From assembly GCA_944382715.1 (NCBI GenBank), contig CALWNC010000002.1, positions 196,738 through 260,737 on the forward strand: a DNA stretch of 64,000 bases. The letters are read 5' to 3'. Each line of letters begins with the position of its first letter. Positions within the stretch are counted from its first letter, which is position 1. The position numbers and the translations under genes are program-made. This document shows, one piece after another, positions 26,469 to 34,958 of the stretch. The notes beneath the pieces are model-generated. The model was not told the origin of the DNA. It did not search any database and saw only the letters and a program-made list of their open reading frames with translations. This DNA comes from an uncultured Clostridia bacterium. Lineage in GTDB: Bacteria > Bacillota > Clostridia > Christensenellales > UBA1242.

Positions 26469-27755
26469 ATGATTGACATTAATTTAATTAGAACAAATCC
26501 AGATTTAGTAAAAGAGAATATTAAGAAGAAATTTCAAGATAGTAAACTTCCTTTGGTTGACGAAGTGTTTAATTTGGACAAAGAAAACAGAGCTTTAAAG
26601 CAAGAAGGTGATGATCTTAGGGCTAGAAGAAATAAACTTTCAAGCCAAATTGGTCTTTTAATGCGTGAAAAAAAGTTAGAAGAAGTTGATAAAATCAAGG
26701 CAGAAGTTAAGGCTGATGCTGACAGAATTATTGAAATTGAAAAACAACAGGCCAAAATTGAAGAAGAAATTAAAAATAGAATGATGATAATACCAAATAT
26801 TATCGATGATTCAGTTCCAATTGGGAAAGATGATTCCTTTAATGTAGAGGTAAAAAGATATGGAGAACCAGTAGTTCCTTCTTATGAAATTCCATATAAT
26901 GCTGATATTTTAGAAGCAGTAGGTGGGCTTGATAAAGAAAGTGCTGGAAGAACATCAGGTAATGGTTTTTATTATCTAATAGGCGATATTGCAAGGCTTC
27001 ATGAGGCAATGCTTGCTTATGCTCGTGACTATATGATTAATAAGGGATTTACTTATTGCATTCCACCTTTTATGATTCATAGTGATGTTGTAACAGGCGT
27101 AATGAGTTTTGCTGAAATGGATGCAATGATGTATAAAATAGAAAATGAAGATTTGTACTTAATTGGTACAAGTGAACACTCTATGATTGGAAGGTTTAAA
27201 GACCAAATATTAAAAGAAGAGGAATTACCAATTAAAATGACATCATATTCTCCTTGTTTTAGAAAAGAAGGTGGAGCTCATGGACTTGAAGAAAGGGGAC
27301 TTTATAGAGTTCATCAATTTGAAAAACAAGAAATGATTGTACTTTGTAAGGCAGAAGATGCAATGGATTGGTATAACAAAATGTGGAGTTATACAGTTGA
27401 TGTATTTACGAATATGGGAATACCAGTTCGCCAACTTGAATGTTGTTCTGGCGACTTAGCAGATTTAAAAGTAAAATCTTGTGATATAGAAGCTTGGAGT
27501 CCAAGACAACAAAAGTACTTTGAAGTTGGTTCATGTTCAACTTTGGGAGATGCTCAAGCTAGAAGGCTAAACATTAGAGCAAAAGGTAAAGATGGAAACT
27601 ACTTAGTTAACACTTTAAATAATACAGTACTTGCAAGCCCTAGAGCACTTATTGCATTTATTGAAAATCATTATAATGAAGATGGATCAATTTCTATTCC
27701 AGAGGTTTTAAGACCATATATGGGAGGAATCTCAAAGATAGAAAAGAAAAAATAA
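26469..27755 (+). CDS. serS: Seryl-tRNA synthetase
   Basis: A class II synthetase that charges tRNA-Ser (and the selenocysteine tRNA where present). The 428-aa product starts with the MIDINLIRTNPDLV segment of bacterial SerRS, followed by the long antiparallel coiled-coil arm (about 30-105) that binds the tRNA variable arm. Motif 2 is FRKEGGAHGLEERGLYRVHQF and motif 3 the ASPRALIAFIENH region. AGGAG precedes the ATG. Confidence 0.97.
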   Translation: MIDINLIRTNPDLVKENIKKKFQDSKLPLVDEVFNLDKENRALKQEGDDLRARRNKLSSQIGLLMREKKLEEVDKIKAEVKADADRIIEIEKQQAKIEEEIKNRMMIIPNIIDDSVPIGKDDSFNVEVKRYGEPVVPSYEIPYNADILEAVGGLDKESAGRTSGNGFYYLIGDIARLHEAMLAYARDYMINKGFTYCIPPFMIHSDVVTGVMSFAEMDAMMYKIENEDLYLIGTSEHSMIGRFKDQILKEEELPIKMTSYSPCFRKEGGAHGLEERGLYRVHQFEKQEMIVLCKAEDAMDWYNKMWSYTVDVFTNMGIPVRQLECCSGDLADLKVKSCDIEAWSPRQQKYFEVGSCSTLGDAQARRLNIRAKGKDGNYLVNTLNNTVLASPRALIAFIENHYNEDGSISIPEVLRPYMGGISKIEKKK

Positions 27756-27783
27756 AAGACTATTATCAGTCTTTTATTTTTTC
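27754..27783 (+). terminator. Terminator of serS
   Basis: The stem AAAAGACT / AGTCTTTT, starting inside the stop codon region, is followed by a T-rich run. Confidence 0.75.
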
Positions 27784-27792
27784 TTTGAAAAA

Positions 27793-27821
27793 TTGACTTT
27801 AAATTCTTATAAATGTATAAT
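27793..27821 (+). promoter_or_regulatory. Promoter almost abutting the start of the GT-C-like gene
   Basis: TTGACT at 27793-27798, a 17-base spacer and TATAAT at 27816-27821. The predicted start (27828) is two bases before the ATG at 27830, giving a nearly leaderless message; the GGAG at 27823-27826 would then not be transcribed. Confidence 0.6.
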
Positions 27822-27829
27822 TGGAGTAT

Positions 27830-29338
27830 ATGTTAGTTAGATTAAAACAGGCACATGAAGAAGGCAAATTAAATACATTTTATTTAGTGATTTTTTGCAT
27901 ATTAATTTCATTTTTATTTTTAACTATTTTTTCAGCCAATTCTTTTTTATATGAAATGAATCCTTGGACTGATGAAAATTGGTTTATTACCATGGCGAAT
28001 GGAATTTTATCTGGCAAAGTGCCATACAAAGATTTGTATGAGCAAAAAGGACCATTGATATTCTTTTTATTTACTTTTGCTACAATATTTAAGAATGTTT
28101 ATTTTGGCGGTTTTTTAATTGAACTTTTATTTTTTACCCTTTTTATGATTTGTACATATAAATTAGCAAGAAAATTTTTGAAAGTGGGCTTATCATTAAT
28201 TTCTATGATCCTATTATTAATTCTAATAGGGAGTTCTCAATTTTATTACTATGGTGGTGGCTCGATAGAAGAATTTTCTCTTCCTATAATTATGTGGTTG
28301 ATGCTTAAAGTATATGAATACATAGTAGAAAAAAAAACTTTAACTAAAAAAGCATCATTTATTATTGGTATTTTAATTTCTGTTATTTTTTGGTCGAAAT
28401 ATTCAATTTTAATTTTACCTGCACTTTTTTTATTGACCTATCTCATATCATCTTTGCTTAGAAAGGAATATAAACAATTGCTAACAAATGTTTCAATAAT
28501 GTTTGCAGGTTTTATGATAGTTTCCATATTAGTAATTTTTATTTTTTGGGGACTTAGTGCATTAAGTGATTTATTTCAAGCATATTTTTATGACAATTTA
28601 ATCAGATATAAAATTATAGCAAATAATTCTTTGTTATCCTTTATAAAATCAAACCTTGTACACTTTATTTTATGTGGTCTTAGTATTGTACTAGTTTTAT
28701 TAAAATATAGATTAAAGGGAATAATTTACTGTACGATATATTTAATTTATATTTTAAGTTTTACTATCATGGGCTTTTTATTTTATTATTTTCTTCCAAT
28801 GGTTATTTTTGAATATATTTTTATTGTTTTATTTTTTGAGAGAATTTTTAATTTAAAGATAATTAAAAAAACTGCTGGGTTTATAAAATCAATTGTTCTA
28901 TTGTTTTGTGTTGTTTTTGTATTTTTGTTTTCATTTTCTTTAAGTAGTTCAATTAAACTCTTAAATTATGATAGAGATGATTATATGCAATTATTAATAG
29001 CAGATGATATAAAAAGTTTAGATTTAGATAGCCCAACACTTCTGTGTTATAAAATGCTTGATCATGGTTTTTATGCAATTTCTAATATTGTGCCAGAAGA
29101 AAAGTTTTATGCTTTAAATAATTTTACAATTGAACAATATCCAGAACTTTATGAAAGCTTTGACAAAGCAGTGAGTGAGGGGCATAGTGATTTATTGATA
29201 GTTTTTTATGATGACTATATTGAAAATCAAGAACTTTTTGATAAACAATATAATATTTATAAGATTTATGATAATAAAACCTACAATAATTTTCCTGAAA
29301 CAATATTAATGTATAGGAATAATCTAGTTATAAAATAA
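27830..29338 (+). CDS. Polytopic membrane protein, GT-C/glycosyltransferase family 39-like
   Basis: A 502-aa protein with about ten to eleven hydrophobic helices. After the first helix an acidic motif (TDENW) and the block GILSGKVPYKDLYEQKGPL match the first periplasmic loop of GT-C enzymes of the PMT/ArnT type, which transfer sugars from polyprenyl-phosphate donors; the Asp of that loop is the usual catalytic residue. The C-terminal ~110 residues are extracellular. I chose the ATG at 27830 because the upstream in-frame TTG lies inside the -10 box. The acceptor is unknown. It is monocistronic. Confidence 0.7.
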   Translation: MLVRLKQAHEEGKLNTFYLVIFCILISFLFLTIFSANSFLYEMNPWTDENWFITMANGILSGKVPYKDLYEQKGPLIFFLFTFATIFKNVYFGGFLIELLFFTLFMICTYKLARKFLKVGLSLISMILLLILIGSSQFYYYGGGSIEEFSLPIIMWLMLKVYEYIVEKKTLTKKASFIIGILISVIFWSKYSILILPALFLLTYLISSLLRKEYKQLLTNVSIMFAGFMIVSILVIFIFWGLSALSDLFQAYFYDNLIRYKIIANNSLLSFIKSNLVHFILCGLSIVLVLLKYRLKGIIYCTIYLIYILSFTIMGFLFYYFLPMVIFEYIFIVLFFERIFNLKIIKKTAGFIKSIVLLFCVVFVFLFSFSLSSSIKLLNYDRDDYMQLLIADDIKSLDLDSPTLLCYKMLDHGFYAISNIVPEEKFYALNNFTIEQYPELYESFDKAVSEGHSDLLIVFYDDYIENQELFDKQYNIYKIYDNKTYNNFPETILMYRNNLVIK

Positions 29339-29382
29339 ATTAGTAGACAACAAACAATTAAAAAACTATAATAAATAAAAAC

Positions 29383-29417
29383 AAAAGACCAAACTTGAAT
29401 AGTTTGGTCTTTTTATT
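29383..29417. terminator. Bidirectional terminator
   Basis: A 13-bp stem (AAAAGACCAAACT / AGTTTGGTCTTTT) with a 5-base loop lies between convergent genes. Confidence 0.88.
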
Positions 29418-30015
29418 AATATGATCTTGACTCGCCATAAATCTTGAAATCATAAATGCACCATTTAAATGTTGAATCTTCAGCAGCAAACATATCAGAT
29501 GTTAAAACATCAATAGTTAGGACAGACCCAGTGGCTGTTGCTACTGTTCGTTTTACTTCAATTCTAAATTGAGCAACACCATCTTTTTTCGCAATGCAAG
29601 AGTATGTATTGGAAAAGTTTGTGTCTTCAACTTCGCTATTTCCAACATCAGATTCATTTATTATGTTGGTAATATTCACATTTACATCTAATTGAAATTC
29701 ACTATCTTCGTTGGTGTAAACTTTAAAGTAAATATATTCAATATAGAGATGAAAAATTTCTGCACTTTTGCCAGTAAATGTAAGTTTAGCATATGCATCT
29801 GCCATAGATTTGTCCAATTTGGAACTAGTAAGCGAACTCATACAAATTGTTTTTTGGTCGGACTGATTAAAAATATCGCAAGTCACATTGTCTCCATAGT
29901 AATAGGCAACAGATGGTACAGTTTTACATGAAGGTTTTATACCTCCACAACCACTAAATACAACGACTGAAACACACAAACAAAAACATAAAATTTGCTT
30001 TAAATATTTTTTCAT
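29416..30015 (-). CDS. Putative lipoprotein, 199 aa
   Basis: A lipoprotein signal peptide is visible: basic start, a hydrophobic core and the lipobox FSGC with the lipidated C23. The mature part is beta-rich with no family that I recognise. GAGGTG precedes the ATG. Its ATG overlaps the TGA of the signal peptidase gene (ATGA), so the two are translated together. An exported protein encoded directly after a signal peptidase is suggestive, but lipoproteins are cut by signal peptidase II, so it is not the obvious substrate. Confidence 0.8.
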   Translation of the reverse strand: MKKYLKQILCFCLCVSVVVFSGCGGIKPSCKTVPSVAYYYGDNVTCDIFNQSDQKTICMSSLTSSKLDKSMADAYAKLTFTGKSAEIFHLYIEYIYFKVYTNEDSEFQLDVNVNITNIINESDVGNSEVEDTNFSNTYSCIAKKDGVAQFRIEVKRTVATATGSVLTIDVLTSDMFAAEDSTFKWCIYDFKIYGESRSY

Positions 30016-31034
30016 AAACTCACCTCAAAACAATTAAAATATGATTTGATTTTTATCCAAATACTCTGCAATAAACTTGAATTATATGCTACTATAAGCT
30101 TAACTGAACCTGAAATGTCATCATAACTAACTTCTCCAAAAAATCTACTATCAGTTGAATTATTTCTATTGTCACCCATAACAAAGTAACAGTTTTCACT
30201 AACAGTATATAGATATTCGTTATTTTCACTAGAAAGGACAGTACTAAATATTTCAGCAAATAATTGATAATTTGTATAATTCTCATTACTGTAATAAATT
30301 AATTGCTGAGTGGTGAAATACATTTCTGCATCTAAGTAATATTGATTAAGATTTATATTTTTTCCGTTTTCATCAAATACTTCAATATTATAGTAACATC
30401 TATAATTTGTATGTAGTATTGAGCTTTCTGATGTAATAAGTTCTTGCCTTGTTAAATAAAATCTAACTGTTTGATTTGGAGTAGCAATAACTCTCTTTAT
30501 AACTGATGTAACTTCATTATCAGGGACATACTTATTATTTGTATTCTCTATTATAACAATTTCGTTTGTTGAGTATAAATTTTCTTTTGAGTAGTATACA
30601 ATATCACAATGTGTATTATCACTGTCACCCTCGTTGTAAGCTGAAGAATTTAGTGTTGGGCGCATACTAGTACCAACAACTTTAATTGGCATTAATATGT
30701 AGTTAAAGATAAATATAAAACTCGTAAATACGATTGAAAAAACAAATAGAAAAGAAAATATACCTCCTTCAGTTAAATACTTAATTTTTGTATTGTTTGT
30801 TGAATTTAGTGTATTTCCAAGTACTTCGTTAGAGTCCAAATTATCCTGATTATTGTCTGTATCGTTATTTAAGTCTAATACATTTTCAGATTTAAAATCA
30901 GAGTCCTTAGAGCTATCGTCACTAAATTTAGTATTGTTTTCATTAGAAAACTTTAATGATTCAAATAATTCATCTTTAAAAATATCTTTATTATTTTTTG
31001 ATACTTTATTCTCTGAGTTTTCCATATTTTCCAT
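30012..31034 (-). CDS. sipS: Signal peptidase I with a long acidic N-terminal extension
   Basis: A membrane-bound serine-lysine protease that removes signal peptides. The catalytic serine is in GTSMRPTL (S123) and the general-base lysine in VIKRVIA (K180); the family box GDNRNNSTDSRFFG is near residue 290. The membrane helix is about residues 91-113. The first ~88 residues are an unusual Asp/Asn/Ser/Glu-rich cytoplasmic tail; the family usually has 10-30 residues there. No Shine-Dalgarno is present; the -10 box places transcription start on the A of this ATG (leaderless). A second in-frame ATG lies three codons inside. Confidence 0.9.
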   Translation of the reverse strand: MENMENSENKVSKNNKDIFKDELFESLKFSNENNTKFSDDSSKDSDFKSENVLDLNNDTDNNQDNLDSNEVLGNTLNSTNNTKIKYLTEGGIFSFLFVFSIVFTSFIFIFNYILMPIKVVGTSMRPTLNSSAYNEGDSDNTHCDIVYYSKENLYSTNEIVIIENTNNKYVPDNEVTSVIKRVIATPNQTVRFYLTRQELITSESSILHTNYRCYYNIEVFDENGKNINLNQYYLDAEMYFTTQQLIYYSNENYTNYQLFAEIFSTVLSSENNEYLYTVSENCYFVMGDNRNNSTDSRFFGEVSYDDISGSVKLIVAYNSSLLQSIWIKIKSYFNCFEVSL

Positions 31035-31040
31035 ATAACT

Positions 31041-31046
31041 ATTATA
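31041..31046 (-). promoter_or_regulatory. -10 box giving a leaderless signal peptidase message
   Basis: On the minus strand, TATAAT ends at 31041, seven bases from the A of the start codon (31034), so the predicted +1 is the start codon itself. No good -35 at 17 bp is visible. Confidence 0.6.
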
Positions 31047-31151
31047 TTAAACCATTTCAAAATTTTTATCAATAATTTTATTGCCTTTAAGAAAAAGAAT
31101 TATAAAAATTAAAATTGTTTTTTAAATTTTATAGATATTTTATTAAAACTA

Positions 31152-31160
31152 TGATAAAAT
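31152..31160 (+). promoter_or_regulatory. Extended -10 box giving a leaderless message for the 31167 gene
   Basis: TGATAAAAT (TGn plus TAAAAT at 31155-31160). The predicted +1 is 31167, the A of the start codon. It is divergent from the leaderless signal peptidase promoter. Confidence 0.55.
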
Positions 31161-31166
31161 GACCTT

Positions 31167-32132
31167 ATGAAAAAATTATATTACGCAACCTTTGAAAAAG
31201 GTCTTGATTTGATAGTAGAAAAATACATAAGAAAAAGAGATAGAAGTGCTCGCATAAGAAAACTATATGTTGATTCAGTTTTATTTTTTGCTGATGAACA
31301 TTTTTCATTTGTAAATAATATGTTTATTAACTCATACTTGGTTTTGGATAATACTGTTAAGGTAGGTGCAGGTTCTATGAATATGGAAATGAAACATCTA
31401 CTTGAGAAAAAGAATTTTAAAATTACTCTTCCAAAAAATGTAAAGAAAATTAAACTAACATATATTTATGCAAATGAAAAAATTAAATTAGATTCAAAGC
31501 TTAAAGTTGCATTTGAGACAATGATTTCCAAGTTGTCAAAAAGACCTCTGGGATATTATGATACAGATATTGAATTTGCCCTTATATCCAAAGACGATGG
31601 GGAATGTATGTTTGTAAAAAACATTACAGTTAAATCTGAATTGTCAAAAATGGCAATAGACCAAGATGGAATTTCTCCTTGGCTTGCATATGCAATGAAT
31701 TTCTTGTCATCACCAGCAGAAAAGGAAGTTTCTCTTGACCCATTTGCAACTTCTGGAATGATTTCATATGTGAGAAGCTTATGTTTTAAAAAGGCAAATG
31801 TTATAGCTAATGACGAGATGACCAAAAACATTATTGAAATAAAAAGAAAGGCAAAATTATTAAAGGACAAAACATTCTCCGTCTTAAATTATGATTTTTT
31901 ATCTAATAAATTTCCAATTAGATATATAGATAAAATTGTCACAGTTTTGCCAGATAGTAAAACTAAACAAGCATTATTTTTTGAAAAGGTGAAAACTTTG
32001 GGAGTAAAGGTAATTGTATGCTTACTTCCAAAATATAATTCACTGTATTCTATGATAAATGGTAATTATAATGTAGTGGAAGAATATGATATTTTAATGG
32101 GTAAATTAGTTAAATTAGAGCTTATAAAATAA
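31167..32132 (+). CDS. Methyltransferase-like protein without a visible catalytic motif
   Basis: The 321-aa product has a Rossmann-type SAM-binding signature in its C-terminal half, LDPFATSGMISY near residue 191, followed by a strand ending in an acidic residue (ANDEMTK), as in the RNA N2-guanine methyltransferases with a DPFCGSGT motif (RlmL/Trm14 class). The expected (N/D)PP(Y/F) catalytic motif after the fourth strand is replaced by VLPDSK. I therefore call it methyltransferase-like, possibly inactive or with another role. There is no Shine-Dalgarno sequence; the -10 box fits a leaderless transcript. Confidence 0.6.
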   Translation: MKKLYYATFEKGLDLIVEKYIRKRDRSARIRKLYVDSVLFFADEHFSFVNNMFINSYLVLDNTVKVGAGSMNMEMKHLLEKKNFKITLPKNVKKIKLTYIYANEKIKLDSKLKVAFETMISKLSKRPLGYYDTDIEFALISKDDGECMFVKNITVKSELSKMAIDQDGISPWLAYAMNFLSSPAEKEVSLDPFATSGMISYVRSLCFKKANVIANDEMTKNIIEIKRKAKLLKDKTFSVLNYDFLSNKFPIRYIDKIVTVLPDSKTKQALFFEKVKTLGVKVIVCLLPKYNSLYSMINGNYNVVEEYDILMGKLVKLELIK

Positions 32133-32171
32133 AAAAATGCACTTTATGGTGCATTTTTGTTTTTATTTTTA
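32131..32171 (+). terminator. Terminator
   Basis: A 10-bp stem (AAAAATGCAC / GTGCATTTTT) with a 6-base loop is followed by a T-rich run. Confidence 0.85.
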
Positions 32172-32206
32172 AAAGAAATAGATAAAAAAACGCAAATATC
32201 AAATAT

Positions 32207-32899
32207 TTATTTATTAATACTGCTATTTTTGCTGTCAAGTCTATCTTTTTTTGTTTTCATTTCCATATACTTTTTATATATTGACCTTGAATAAAAATAA
32301 ATCAAAATTGTTGAAATTGTTAATAGTAAGACATAAATTAATAATTCAATCAACGGAAATCTAATAAATGAGAAAACTATAGAAACGATAAATAGAACAA
32401 AAGATGTGAAAAAGTAGGTATCCCTAGCATAAAAATGGGTTTGCTTCCAAATAAATTCAGTTTCTCTTGTAACTTTAAAATAAATTGAAGGTTTTGACAA
32501 GTATGGTCTTGATTTAAGTTTAATTGAAAAAATCATTAAAATAACAGATATTGGCATAAAAATTGAAATTGAAATTGGAATTTCGGAAAGCTCTCCTACA
32601 CTTAATCTAGTACCAAGCGTAAAATAACAGAAATATAAAATATTGTCAAAAATTGACCAAATAAATAAAGTTTTTAGTAAAAATTGCGTTTTTTTAGACT
32701 TTACTAATAGTGCAATTATTATAAAAATTGTCGGAAGAATGGTACTTATGAGCATTATCCATTTTGAAATTTGAGACACGATTATTTCTCTTAAATTAAA
32801 CAAAAACGGAATACTTTCTGGAAGCAAAAATATAACTGAAAGTGTGCAAGCAAGAAAATTAGTTATGGCTAAAATTATAAAAATGATTTTATTATTCAT
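32207..32899 (-). CDS. Integral membrane protein, 230 aa, unknown
   Basis: About six hydrophobic helices spread over the chain, with a Lys/Arg-rich C-terminal tail. I do not recognise a family. AGGAGAAAG precedes the ATG. It lies 12 bases after the S66 peptidase gene on the same strand, so the two are probably co-transcribed. The gene contains an intragenic TTGCGTTTTTT word. Confidence 0.75.
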   Translation of the reverse strand: MNNKIIFIILAITNFLACTLSVIFLLPESIPFLFNLREIIVSQISKWIMLISTILPTIFIIIALLVKSKKTQFLLKTLFIWSIFDNILYFCYFTLGTRLSVGELSEIPISISIFMPISVILMIFSIKLKSRPYLSKPSIYFKVTRETEFIWKQTHFYARDTYFFTSFVLFIVSIVFSFIRFPLIELLIYVLLLTISTILIYFYSRSIYKKYMEMKTKKDRLDSKNSSINK

Positions 32900-32911
32900 A
32901 CTTTCTCCTAA

Positions 32912-34018
32912 TTAATCCAAGGTTGAACTTATCAAAGATAGTATTTTTGCATCTGCATCAATTTCTGCTTGAACTCCATAAGGGAGAACCATTCTAGGAA
33001 ATGAATGCCCAAAGTTTAAATTTATCATAACTGGAAAATCATAAACTTTAAGTTCTTCAGTCAAAATTTGTTTGTACTCATTATAATAGGCTTCATCTAT
33101 TGGTTTTCCAAAAAGTACACCTTTCACATAATCAAAGATTTTGTTTTCTTTTAGTGTTTGTATCATTTTTCTAAATTCTTCAGGTGTAGGTTTATTATCA
33201 CTAGTTTCAAGAAAAAGTATAGTATCACTTAATTCATTTGGCTTAGGAAAAATATGAAATTTCTCGAAAATTTCAACGCTTTTTACGTCGTATGTGTGTT
33301 TACTTTGATTAAATTTTTCTTTTCCTTGTTCGGCTTCAATAATGGAATGTATTATTTCTAAACATCCACCGAAAAGCTTACCTGTTGATTTGCCCTTGCC
33401 TTGCAAAACTTCAAATCCACGCTTTTCTTTAAATTTTTCTCGCTCAGTGCCAACTGCACTTGGAGAAAAATCACTTCTCTCTTTATACCAAAATTCACTT
33501 GGTAATATTTGATAGTTTTCAGGTGCATTGAAAAAATATTCTATAGATTTTTTTGTGTATGGTAACATCTCATTTTCAAACTCGGCGAAGTCAGTAATAA
33601 GTGCTGGGCCATAGAAAGTACTAAGTCCTAGTGAATTTAAAACTAAGTGAATGGTTGTTGTGTCTGAATAACCTGTAAAAATTTTAGGGTGCATTTTTAC
33701 ACTTTCTATGAACTTATTATCATCAAGTAAATAGGGAATTAATTTATATGCATCATTACCTCCAATAGCAGATATAATTGCCTTAATTTCATTATCGGCA
33801 AATGCTTGTTTTAAGTCTTCAGCACGAAGCTTTGGATCGTTTTTAAGTGTTTCAATTCCAAGTAAGGAATTTTTCATAAAAACAGGCTCTAAGCCCAATT
33901 CTTTTAAGCGTTTTACGCCTAGGTCTAATTCGTGTTTAACAAAATCTTCTCCCAGTATTCCACTAGATAAACTTACAATGGCAACTTTGTCACCTTTTTT
34001 TAATTTTTTAATTTTCAT
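32912..34018 (-). CDS. S66-family LD-carboxypeptidase / MccF-like peptidase
   Basis: Peptidases of the S66 family cleave the terminal D-Ala from murein tetrapeptides (LdcA) or detoxify microcin C (MccF). The 368-aa product has the KGDKVAIVSLSSG start, the ISAIGGND strand, the nucleophile elbow GYSD (Ser) after residue 110 and the C-terminal NFGHS...LPYG with the catalytic His. I chose the ATG at 34018 because GGAG lies correctly upstream; the longer reading frame to 34072 starts without a ribosome-binding site. The length and the 70-residue insert fit the MccF/YocD branch. Confidence 0.85.
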   Translation of the reverse strand: MKIKKLKKGDKVAIVSLSSGILGEDFVKHELDLGVKRLKELGLEPVFMKNSLLGIETLKNDPKLRAEDLKQAFADNEIKAIISAIGGNDAYKLIPYLLDDNKFIESVKMHPKIFTGYSDTTTIHLVLNSLGLSTFYGPALITDFAEFENEMLPYTKKSIEYFFNAPENYQILPSEFWYKERSDFSPSAVGTEREKFKEKRGFEVLQGKGKSTGKLFGGCLEIIHSIIEAEQGKEKFNQSKHTYDVKSVEIFEKFHIFPKPNELSDTILFLETSDNKPTPEEFRKMIQTLKENKIFDYVKGVLFGKPIDEAYYNEYKQILTEELKVYDFPVMINLNFGHSFPRMVLPYGVQAEIDADAKILSLISSTLD

Positions 34019-34044
34019 AATGTTCTCCATAAAAATATAATTTA

Positions 34045-34050
34045 ATTGTA
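34045..34050 (-). promoter_or_regulatory. Putative -10 of the S66 peptidase gene
   Basis: On the minus strand, TGTTACAAT gives an extended -10 box with TACAAT at 34050-34045. Confidence 0.4.
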
Positions 34051-34089
34051 ACACAATAAAAAAAAAATTCAAAATTTTTATGATTGCTA

Positions 34090-34118
34090 TTGAAAAAAAT
34101 TAGAAGTTAATATATTAT
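34090..34118 (+). promoter_or_regulatory. Leaderless promoter of the HAD gene
   Basis: TTGAAA at 34090-34095, a 17-base spacer and TATTAT at 34113-34118. The predicted +1 is 34125, the A of the start codon. No Shine-Dalgarno is present. Confidence 0.65.
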
Positions 34119-34124
34119 TAAAGT

Positions 34125-34736
34125 ATGGTAATAGCAATAGATATAGATAATACTATTTTAAAATGTAAATCAAAATTATATAAGATTATTTCGGAATTGG
34201 AGAAATTACCTTTTATCAAGGTTCCGGGCAAGGAAATTAAAATTGAAAACCAAAATGATAGAAAATTTTCGAAAAGAAATAGAAAAATTTTAGGCAAACT
34301 TGGAAATATTGATGAATATGAAGAGATAGAAGGTTCAATTAATGCACTTAATGAATTAAGTAGACAGGGACATAAAATTGTATTCCTGTCAAGTAGACCA
34401 AATATTAGATTTTTTAATGAAATAATTTTAGAATGGTTTCAAAATAATAAAGTTGATTATGATTTTCTTTTGATTAATTGTAAAGATAAGGCAAAATTTT
34501 GTAAGGAACATGGCGTTGGTCTATTGATAGATGATAGCTTAAGCAACTGCGAAAGGGCAACTAAAATGGGAATTAACACAATATGGCTTAATTCAAATGA
34601 AAAAGAAAAAATGCCTCAAAAATTTACAAATAATAAAAAGATTCACCTGGCTAAAAATTGGAAAGAGATTATATCAATGGTTAAAAATAAGTCTGTTGAT
34701 GAAAATCAAATGGAAACTACTAGAGAAATGGGTTAA
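34125..34736 (+). CDS. HAD-superfamily hydrolase
   Basis: A phosphatase-type HAD protein of 203 aa. Motif I is AIDIDNTIL (the DxD nucleophile pair at D5/D7 by position), motif II FLSSRP (Ser/Thr), and the acidic motif IV is LIDDSLSNC. The layout (DIDNT..., SSRP, DD) resembles the 5'-nucleotidase / YqaB-like HAD class. The substrate is not known. The start has no ribosome-binding site and fits a leaderless transcript. A strong terminator follows. Confidence 0.8.
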   Translation: MVIAIDIDNTILKCKSKLYKIISELEKLPFIKVPGKEIKIENQNDRKFSKRNRKILGKLGNIDEYEEIEGSINALNELSRQGHKIVFLSSRPNIRFFNEIILEWFQNNKVDYDFLLINCKDKAKFCKEHGVGLLIDDSLSNCERATKMGINTIWLNSNEKEKMPQKFTNNKKIHLAKNWKEIISMVKNKSVDENQMETTREMG

Positions 34737-34772
34737 AAAAAACATTAAGGTAATCCTTAATGTTTTTATTTT
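34735..34772 (+). terminator. Terminator of the HAD gene
   Basis: The stem AAAAACATTAAGG / CCTTAATGTTTTT with a TAAT loop is followed by ATTTT. Confidence 0.85.
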
Positions 34773-34958
34773 GCTAAATAATTTTTCTAACTATTTATAT
34801 TTTATGACTATAAAATTTTAATTTACTTTTTTTACTAATACCAATAGTACTTAGTTTTTTTAAATTAATGATTTAATAATTTTTTTTGGTTGATTAGTGC
34901 AATAAAAATTATAAAGATTTTTTATTCACTAATAAAGCTTAGCAATTAATTGCTTTTG

